A stretch of 64,000 nucleotides of DNA from Streptomyces sp. RKAG290 (GTDB lineage Bacteria; Actinomycetota; Actinomycetes; Streptomycetales; Streptomycetaceae): NCBI RefSeq assembly GCF_023701695.1, contig NZ_JAJOZC010000001.1, positions 4,463,894 to 4,527,893 of the forward strand, in the 5' to 3' direction. A program made the position numbers and the translations under genes. The notes beneath the pieces were generated by a model, which did no database searches, was not told the DNA's origin, and worked only from the letters and a program-made list of their open reading frames with translations. Below, one piece after another: positions 58,605 through 64,000 of this stretch (position 1 is its first letter; each line of letters opens with the position of its first letter).

Positions 58605-58632
58605 TTGCATAGTGTCGCCGGGTTGCTACGTT
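58605..58632 (+). promoter_or_regulatory. promoter of the GT-C / GT2-methyltransferase / transporter operon
   Basis: TTGCAT at 58605-58610, a 16-base spacer and TACGTT at 58627-58632. The ATG at 58641 is eight bases after the -10, so the transcript likely begins at or next to the start codon (leaderless). Confidence 0.65.
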
Positions 58633-58640
58633 CTGTTTTC

Positions 58641-59882
58641 ATGGGTATCCGAATGCGGTGCGAATCCTGGGACGTGCGACGCGCAAGAGCCGTTGTGCTC
58701 GTCGCCGCGGCCGCAGGCCTTCTCACCCGCATGATCATCGCGGCGAACGTGCCGGGCCCGACGGATGTCCGTTTCTTCGCCGGGTTCGCCAAGGCCGTCT
58801 CCGTGTACGGCCCCATTCGCATCTACGCGCATCCGCTGCCGGGCCTGCCCGTCTACAACCACCCGCCGCTGGCCGGCTGGATGCTGCTCGCTCTGAACAG
58901 CTTGTCCGAACTCGGAATGTCGTTCGGCACGCTGATCAGATCACCTGCGTCGATCGCCGATTTCTTCTGCGCACTTCTCGTGTTCGAAATCGTCCGGCGG
59001 CGCGCCGGCATCGGCACGGCGGTGCTGTGCGGCGTCGGAGTGGCCGTCAGCCCGGTGCTGATCGCCACCTCCGGCTACCACGGCAACACCGACGCGGTCG
59101 CCATCGTCTTCGCCCTGGCCGCCGCACATCTGCTGGCCGACCGGAAGTCCCCGCTGGCCGCGGGGGTGGCCGCGGCGCTCTCGATCAGCGTCAAGTTCAT
59201 CCCGGTGGTGGTGATTCCCGCGCTCTTCGTCGTCGCGCTGCGCGGCGGCCGGCCGGTGCTGGTCCGCTTCGCCGCCGGGTTCGGCGCGCTGTTCGCACTC
59301 GTGTGGGGACCGGTCCTGGTGACCGTGCCGCACCAGCTCAGGGCGAACGTCCTGGAGTACGCAGGCGGCAGCTACCGCCTCTGGGGGCTCGTCCGGTTCG
59401 CCGACGCCTTCGGACTGCCGGAACCCGTCATCACCTTCATGCAGGGCGGCGGGCACTTCCTCTTCGTGCTGGTCTGTGTGGCCGTGGGGGTCCGGCTGGC
59501 GTGGCTGCGGCCCGCGCAGCTGCCCGGGGTGGTCGGCGCCACGCTCGGCCTGCTGCTGCTCCTGTCCACCGCCTCCGGCCTGCAGTACCTGACCTGGGCG
59601 GCCGCCGGGATTTTCGTTCTCGGCTGGTGGGAAGGGCTCGCGTTCAACTGTGTGGCCGGACTGACGGCCGTACTCGGCTACAGCGGACGCTCAGCCGTGC
59701 GCTGGAGCGAGTTCGTGCTGCAACTGGGCGCCGTCGGCTGGCTCGTCCTCGCGGCCGGTCTGGTCACCGGCGTCCGACGGCTCCTGGCCACGCAGCCGGG
59801 CGCACCCCCGAAGACCCCCGCCGGGCGGACACCGGTCTCCGCCCCCCGTACCTCGCAGCCCTCCGATTCCCCCGTCAACTGA
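58641..59882 (+). CDS. GT-C fold polytopic glycosyltransferase (DUF2029/mannosyltransferase-like)
   Basis: A 413-residue membrane protein with about ten hydrophobic helices. An early external loop reads PGPTDVRFFAGFAKAVSVYGPIRIYAHPLPGLPVYNHPPLAGWML, resembling the D-rich and YNHPP loop of GT-C mannosyltransferases that use polyprenyl-phosphate sugars. Later segments include GYHGNTDAVAIVFALAAAHLLADRK. I choose ATG 58641 because a good promoter lies immediately upstream; an in-frame ATG at 58590 would add 17 residues. The donor and acceptor are unknown. It is followed after 80 bases by a GT2-methyltransferase gene on the same strand. Confidence 0.8.
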   Translation: MGIRMRCESWDVRRARAVVLVAAAAGLLTRMIIAANVPGPTDVRFFAGFAKAVSVYGPIRIYAHPLPGLPVYNHPPLAGWMLLALNSLSELGMSFGTLIRSPASIADFFCALLVFEIVRRRAGIGTAVLCGVGVAVSPVLIATSGYHGNTDAVAIVFALAAAHLLADRKSPLAAGVAAALSISVKFIPVVVIPALFVVALRGGRPVLVRFAAGFGALFALVWGPVLVTVPHQLRANVLEYAGGSYRLWGLVRFADAFGLPEPVITFMQGGGHFLFVLVCVAVGVRLAWLRPAQLPGVVGATLGLLLLLSTASGLQYLTWAAAGIFVLGWWEGLAFNCVAGLTAVLGYSGRSAVRWSEFVLQLGAVGWLVLAAGLVTGVRRLLATQPGAPPKTPAGRTPVSAPRTSQPSDSPVN

Positions 59883-59962
59883 CCGTGGAACCGGCGCAGC
59901 ACCCGCCACCGCCCCATCCCCGACCCCAGCACCGAGCACCGAGCGCAACTGGAGAACGCCCC

Positions 59963-61477
59963 GTGAAGGAAAGCCCGAGCCCCAGGATCGGCATCCTGGT
60001 GGTCGCGTACAACGCGGAGACAACGCTGGAGAAGACCCTCGACCGGATTCCGGAGGATTTCCGTTCCCGGGTCGACGAGATTCTCATTCTCGACGACGCG
60101 AGTCATGATGCGACCTTCACCGCCGGCTGCCGCTGGTCCCAGGCGGAGGGAATGCCACGGACCGTCGTGATGCGGCACACCAAGAACCTCGGATACGGGG
60201 GGAACCAGAAGGCCGGATACGCGCTGGCAGCCGCGCACGGACTCGACATCATCGTGCTGCTGCACGGCGACGGACAGTACGCCCCCGAACTGCTCCCCGA
60301 AATGGTCGCCCCGATCGAACGCGGTGAATGCGAAGCCGTTTTCGGATCGCGGATGATGAAATCCGGCAACGCCCTCAAGGGCGGTATGCCGCTGTACAAA
60401 TGGCTCGGCAACCGCATCCTCACCAGGCTGGAGAACGGCCTGCTCGGTTCGCAGCTGACCGAATTCCACTCCGGGTACCGGGCCTACAGCGTCGAGGCGC
60501 TGAAGAAGCTGCCGATCGACCGGAACACCGACGCGTTCGACTTCGACACCCAGATCATCGTCCAGCTGCTGAACGCGGGAATGCGGATCAAGGAGATCCC
60601 CGTGCCCACGTACTACGGCGACGAGATCTGCTACGTCAACGGCATGAAGTACGCGAAGGACGTGGTCAAGGACGTCCTCGAATACCGCCTGGCCGTCAAG
60701 GGGTTCGGCACCTGTGCCTGGATCCCCAAGCCCGTCGAGTACGCCTTCAAGGAGGGCGACGGCTCCTCGCACGCGGTCATCCTGGAGAAGATGCGCAAGC
60801 TGCCGCCCGGCCGGGTCCTGGACCTGGGCTGTTCCGGCGGCCTGTTCGCGGAGCGCCTGGAGGCGCTCGGGCACGAGGTGACCGGTGTCGACTTCGTAGA
60901 GGTGCCCGGAGTGCGCGAGAAGTGCAGCTACTTCCACCTCGCCAACCTGGAGGACGGGCTGCCGGTCGACGTCGGCGTCGACTTCGACTACGTGGTGGCC
61001 GGGGACGTCATCGAGCACCTCTCGCGCCCCGAGCGGGTACTCACCGAGGTCGCCACCGTGCTGCGGCCCGGCGGCCAGGTGCTGCTGTCCGTACCGAACT
61101 TCAGCCACTGGTACTCACGGATGCGGGTCGCGGTCGGCGCCTTCGACTACGACCGCCGCGGCATCCTCGACGAAACGCATCTGCGGTTCTTCACCCGGGC
61201 CAGCCTGCGCCGCACGGTGCGCGCCGCGGGCTACGACGTCCTGGACATCGCCTCCACCGGGGCGCCGTTCTGGTCGCTGCTCGGGCGCGGCCCGCTCGCC
61301 GCGGTACTCGGCGGGCTGTCGAGGCTGCTGACCCGGATCAGGCCGACGCTGTTCGGCTATCAGCACGTCGCACTGCTCACCCCGCATGCGGCCGAGACGA
61401 TCATCGCTGGAGAGCACGTCGATGTACAGGACATCCTCAACCGACAGTACGTCCCTGCCGACCGGGTCGGCGTCTGA
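59963..61477 (+). CDS. polyprenyl-phosphate GT2 glycosyltransferase fused to SAM methyltransferase
   Basis: A 504-residue fusion. Residues 1-235 are a DPM1-like GT2 domain: RIGILVVAYNAETTL, ILILDDASHDAT, HTKNLGYGGNQKAGYA, VLLHGDGQYAPELLPEM, and GSQLTEFHSGYRAYSVEALK. Residues 270-440 are a class I SAM methyltransferase: VLDLGCSGGLFAERLEALG (motif I), VTGVDF, FDYVVAGDVIEHL and LRPGGQVLLSVPN. It has no membrane helix. It likely makes a lipid-linked sugar and methylates something on it or its precursor; both activities are inferred. The start follows GGAGAACG by a few bases. The last 56 bases overlap the transporter gene. Confidence 0.88.
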   Translation: MKESPSPRIGILVVAYNAETTLEKTLDRIPEDFRSRVDEILILDDASHDATFTAGCRWSQAEGMPRTVVMRHTKNLGYGGNQKAGYALAAAHGLDIIVLLHGDGQYAPELLPEMVAPIERGECEAVFGSRMMKSGNALKGGMPLYKWLGNRILTRLENGLLGSQLTEFHSGYRAYSVEALKKLPIDRNTDAFDFDTQIIVQLLNAGMRIKEIPVPTYYGDEICYVNGMKYAKDVVKDVLEYRLAVKGFGTCAWIPKPVEYAFKEGDGSSHAVILEKMRKLPPGRVLDLGCSGGLFAERLEALGHEVTGVDFVEVPGVREKCSYFHLANLEDGLPVDVGVDFDYVVAGDVIEHLSRPERVLTEVATVLRPGGQVLLSVPNFSHWYSRMRVAVGAFDYDRRGILDETHLRFFTRASLRRTVRAAGYDVLDIASTGAPFWSLLGRGPLAAVLGGLSRLLTRIRPTLFGYQHVALLTPHAAETIIAGEHVDVQDILNRQYVPADRVGV

Positions 61478-61922
61478 GGCGACCATCCCCGAACCCACCG
61501 CCGCCCCCGCGTCCGAAACCCCGGCCGCCGCTGTCAGGAGCAAGGTCTTGACCCTTCCCAGTCTGCTGCTGCTGCTCTTCGCCGTGTTCTCGTCGGCGGG
61601 CGGCCAGATCATGCTCAAACACGGGATGAAGGGCGCCGCGGCCACCGCCGGGCAGCACGGCGGTTCCGTGGCGCTGCGGGCCGCCACCAGCCCCTGGGTC
61701 GTGGTCGGCCTGGTGGTCTTCGCGGTGTCCGCCCTCGCCTGGATGTCGACGCTGGCCAAGGTGCCGCTCTCCATCGCGTACCCGTTCAACGCCCTCGGCT
61801 ACCTGCTGATCGTGCTGGCCGGAGCCACCGTGCTGCACGAGCGGACCTCGATGTGGACCTGGGGCGGCTCGCTGCTCGTGGTCGTCGGCCTCGCCACGGT
61901 CATGGCGGGCCAGCAACGCTGA
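61422..61922 (+). CDS. small EmrE/EamA-like membrane transporter, ArnE-like
   Basis: A 166-residue protein. A Ser/Thr/Ala-rich N-terminus of about 40 residues is followed by four membrane helices: LPSLLLLLFAVFSSAGGQIML, WVVVGLVVFAVSALAWMSTLA, SIAYPFNALGYLLIVLAGATVL and WGGSLLVVVGLATVMAG. This is the SMR/EamA fold, and the PLSIAYPFNALGYLL motif is shared with ArnE/F-type flippases of lipid-linked sugars. The ATG at 61422 lies inside the preceding gene (56-base overlap), so the two are coupled. I infer that it moves the glycolipid made by the GT2 protein to the outer face for the GT-C enzyme. Confidence 0.85.
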   Translation: MYRTSSTDSTSLPTGSASEATIPEPTAAPASETPAAAVRSKVLTLPSLLLLLFAVFSSAGGQIMLKHGMKGAAATAGQHGGSVALRAATSPWVVVGLVVFAVSALAWMSTLAKVPLSIAYPFNALGYLLIVLAGATVLHERTSMWTWGGSLLVVVGLATVMAGQQR

Positions 61923-61933
61923 GCCCGCCCACG

Positions 61934-61977
61934 CCGAAGGGCCCGCCGCCGGAACGTTCCGGCGGCGGGCCCTTCGG
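61934..61977. terminator. 44-bp perfect palindrome between convergent genes
   Basis: Two 22-base arms meet without spacer: CCGAAGGGCCCGCCGCCGGA begins the left arm, with the centre at AACGTT (61953-61958). It ends the transporter operon on the plus strand and the glycerophosphotransferase on the minus strand, so it is likely a bidirectional terminator. Confidence 0.88.
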
Positions 61978-61997
61978 GCTGTGGCTGTGCGGGCAGG

Positions 61998-64000
61998 TCA
62001 GACCGTGCCGGGCGCCGGGGCTCCTCGCCCAGCAGGACCCGGCGCACCACGCGCTCGGCGGCGCGGCCGTCGTCGTACGGGCAGAACCTGGCGCGGAAGG
62101 CCTTGAGCAGCGCCTCGTTCTCCGGGCTGTTCCAGCTGCCGTCGGTGAAGGCCTGGGCCAGCTCGTCCGTGGTCGTCGCGACGGCACCGGGGGTCTCGCC
62201 GGGCTTGCCGGACAGCAGGTCGAAGACGACGCCGCGGACCGTGCGGTAGGTCTCCCAGTCCGGTGCGTGCACCACGATCGGGCGGTTCAGGTGGGCGTAG
62301 TCGAACATCACCGACGAGTAGTCCGTGACCAGCGCGTCGGCGGCCAGGCAGAGGTCCTCGATCCGCGGGTGGTCGCTGACGTCGATGATCGACGGGCTGT
62401 CGGGCAGACCGGCGCCGCCGTAGAAGTAGTGCGCGCGCACCATGACCACGGTGTCCGGGCCCACCGCCGCGCAGAACTTGTCCAGGTCGAGGCGGCTGGT
62501 GAAACCCGCCTCGTAGTCGCGGTGGGTGGGTGCGTACAGCAGGGCGCGCTGACCGGGGCGGATGCCGAGCCCCTCGCGGATCTTCTCGATCTGCTCCTGC
62601 GTCGCCGTCGCGAAGACGTCGTTGCGGGGGTAGCCCGTCTCCAGCGAGCGCGCGGCGCTCGGGTAGGCACGGGACCACACCTCGGTGGAGTGCGGGTTGG
62701 CGGAGACGCTCCAGTCCCACCGGTCGACGCGCTTCAGCAGCCGGTCGAAGTTCAGCCCCTGCGCGGCCGCCGGGTAGTTCTGCTGGTCCATCCCCATGAT
62801 CTTCAGCGGGGTGCCGTGGTGCGTCATCACGTGGATCTGGCCGGGGCGCTTGACCAGGTGGTCGGCGAAGTTGACGTTGTTGAAGAAGTACGTGGCACGG
62901 GCCAGCGCCGCCCAGTAGCGGCGGGTGCCGGGCACCACGTAGTCGATGCCCTTGGGCAGCGAGTCCACCTGGTTCTTCGACACCACCCAGACCCCGTGGA
63001 TGTCGGGGGCCAGCTCCTGGGCCTTGCGGTAGATCGCCTCGGGGTTGCAGCTCACGCCGCGGTTCCAGTAGGCGGCGTAGACCGCGAGCTTGGGGTCGAG
63101 GGGAAGCTTGCGCTGGGCCTTGTAGTAGCGCGAGGTGAACGACTTCTTCGCCTTCGCGCGTGCCGTGGTGGGCGCTGAGCGCAGCCCGCGGCGGGTGGCG
63201 AGAGCGGTGTCCAGCGCGCCGAGCGCGGCGTACTTCCCGCCGCCCATCAGCTGGGGCCGCAGCCCCTTCGCGCCGCCCGGGAACTTGAAGCCGTCGGGGC
63301 GGTGGGCGCTGTGGAAGGAGGCGACGGCGGTGACGTACTGCCTGCGGCGCTTGGTCACCGACGGGTACGCGGACAGCAGCTCCTGGACGGCGCGGTCGAA
63401 GAGCAGACCGCGTACCGGGCTCAGGGCCGGGCGCGCCTCCACGAACGCCATGAGGTCCGCGTAGGCGTCGACCAGCTCCAGCGGCGTCGAGCCGTCCGTC
63501 GGCTCCGCGTCGTCCGCCAGGCCGGGCAGGTAGCGCTGCTGGCGGTGCTCGACACAGGCCGTGTCCAGCGTGGCGATGGAACCGGCGACGGCGAGCGTCT
63601 CCAGCGCGTACATCCGCTCGCCGTGCTGGCCGGGGCCGAAGGCCAGGCCCTCGCGCTCGGCGAGGGTGCGGCGGACCGCCCGGTTCCAGGACACCGGTGC
63701 GATGTCGAGGAGGTCGGTGCGCTCCGCGAGGGTGAGCGGGCCGGCCGGCATCCGGCGGAGCAGGTCCAGCGACCGGGTCTGGCGGACCTTGCCGCGGAAC
63801 GGGCGCTTCTGGTGACCGAACAGCAGCACGTCGGGGTCGCCGGCCAGCTCCAGCCGGTCGGCCACGGTCTGCAGCGCGCCCGGCAGGTGGATGTAGTGCC
63901 CCTCCAGGAACAGGAGGTAGTCGCCCGTGGCCCGCTCGGCTCCGGCGTTGCGCCGGCCGTGGGCTCCGCCGGCGGCGGGCAGGTGGATCGCCTGGACGCG
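61998..64000 (-). CDS. second GT2 / CDP-glycerol glycerophosphotransferase, N-terminus beyond window (frameshifted near 62008)
   Basis: Reading inward from base 64000, the frame begins in a GT2 domain (HGRRNAGAERATGDYLLFLEG). It continues into a TagF-type domain with QIHVMTHHGTPLKIMGMD, ALLYAPTHRDYEAG, and DALVTDYSSVMFDYAHLNRPIVVHAPDWETYRTVRG. As read, the frame misses its stop and runs on about 66 codons, through the palindrome and antisense of the transporter, to 61799. One missing base at CC 62008-62009 (plus strand) would restore the ending GEEPRRPGTV and a TGA at 61998-62000, which I take as the true end. The role is as for the first fusion protein: wall glycopolymer synthesis. Confidence 0.86.
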   Translation of the reverse strand, partial: RPGDPPARRRRSPRPAQRRSRAGHGRLPPVPGGALHPPAGRAADRGRPAGAGRRPRRAAVRSPEAPVPRQGPPDPVAGPAPPDAGRPAHPRGAHRPPRHRTGVLEPGGPPHPRRARGPGLRPRPARRADVRAGDARRRRFHRHAGHGLCRAPPAALPARPGGRRGADGRLDAAGAGRRLRGPHGVRGGAPGPEPGTRSALRPRRPGAAVRVPVGDQAPQAVRHRRRLLPQRPPPRRLQVPGRREGAAAPADGRREVRRARRAGHRSRHPPRAALSAHHGTREGEEVVHLALLQGPAQASPRPQARGLRRLLEPRRELQPRGDLPQGPGAGPRHPRGLGGVEEPGGLAAQGHRLRGARHPPLLGGAGPCHVLLQQRQLRRPPGQAPRPDPRDDAPRHPAEDHGDGPAELPGGRAGAELRPAAEARRPVGLERLRQPALHRGVVPCLPERRALAGDGLPPQRRLRDGDAGADREDPRGARHPPRSARPAVRTHPPRLRGGFHQPPRPGQVLRGGGPGHRGHGARALLLRRRRSARQPVDHRRQRPPADRGPLPGRRRAGHGLLVGDVRLRPPEPPDRGARTGLGDLPHGPRRRLRPAVRQARRDPRCRRDDHGRAGPGLHRRQLEQPGERGAAQGLPRQVLPVRRRPRRRARGAPGPAGRGAPAPGTV

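Noticed and set aside
54744..58610. 1288-codon open frame antisense to the GT2-TagF fusion gene
   Set aside because: Same mirror-frame effect; the sense frame has clear catalytic motifs throughout.

Overview
The window is a chromosomal core segment of a high-GC actinobacterium, almost certainly a Streptomyces. The coding sequence is strongly GC-biased. The 16S rRNA ends in a CCTCCTTTCT anti-Shine-Dalgarno, and the rRNA operon has no spacer tRNA. It carries whiB, a SpoIIM-family gene, an mtrAB-lpqB block and the 180-kDa type NAD-glutamate dehydrogenase. Gene order (cysteine dioxygenase, whiB, DUF3499/zincin pair, manB, Trm112, SIS protein, manA, CDF transporter, sahH, mtnA, mtrA, mtrB, lpqB, comF, hpf, secA, Rv3235-like) follows the S. 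coelicolor SCO3035 to SCO2997 region as I recall it. Much of it is also recognisable in the M. tuberculosis Rv3260c-Rv3235 neighbourhood.

Layout. 1-650: a truncated cysteine dioxygenase on the minus strand, preceded by a short cysteine-rich leader ORF. 1.1-7.3 kb: whiB, then a large membrane glycosyltransferase translationally coupled to a DUF5719 surface protein. 7.3-16.7 kb: a divergent zincin-like/DUF3499 pair, then the mannose-phosphate genes manB, Trm112, SIS and manA, a CDF metal transporter, S-adenosylhomocysteinase and one unknown gene. 16.7-18.8 kb: divergent RDD and SpoIIM-family membrane genes. 18.85-24.7 kb: a complete 16S-23S-5S rRNA operon with several promoters and a strong terminator. 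24.8-30.25 kb: a minus-strand membrane/MoxR operon (GDPD-membrane-domain protein, DUF4129, DUF4350, MoxR, DUF58) convergent on the rRNA operon. 30.4-36.9 kb: mtnA, mtrA, mtrB, lpqB and comF in tight succession. 37.2-46.3 kb: hpf, an orphan NarL-type regulator, a YcaQ-like protein, a GNAT acetyltransferase, secA, an Rv3235-family protein, a DUF6912 protein and a HAD phosphatase. 46.8-51.8 kb: the 1677-aa NAD-glutamate dehydrogenase. 52-64 kb: a cell-wall polymer cluster with a TagGH-like ABC exporter, a divergent TetR regulator, two GT2/CDP-glycerol glycerophosphotransferase fusions (the second cut by the right edge), and a GT-C enzyme, a GT2-methyltransferase fusion and a small EmrE-like transporter in one operon.

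How the parts fit. The first half supplies activated mannose, methyl-cycle housekeeping and envelope glycosylation under the developmental regulator WhiB. The middle couples envelope sensing (MtrAB-LpqB), secretion (SecA) and ribosome hibernation. The right end builds and exports a teichoic-acid-like polymer, possibly decorated with a lipid-carried, methylated sugar.

Sequence quality matters here. Six genes, including the essential secA, are split by apparent single-base deletions, all at or beside short G/C runs. I read these as sequence errors and annotate those genes at full length.
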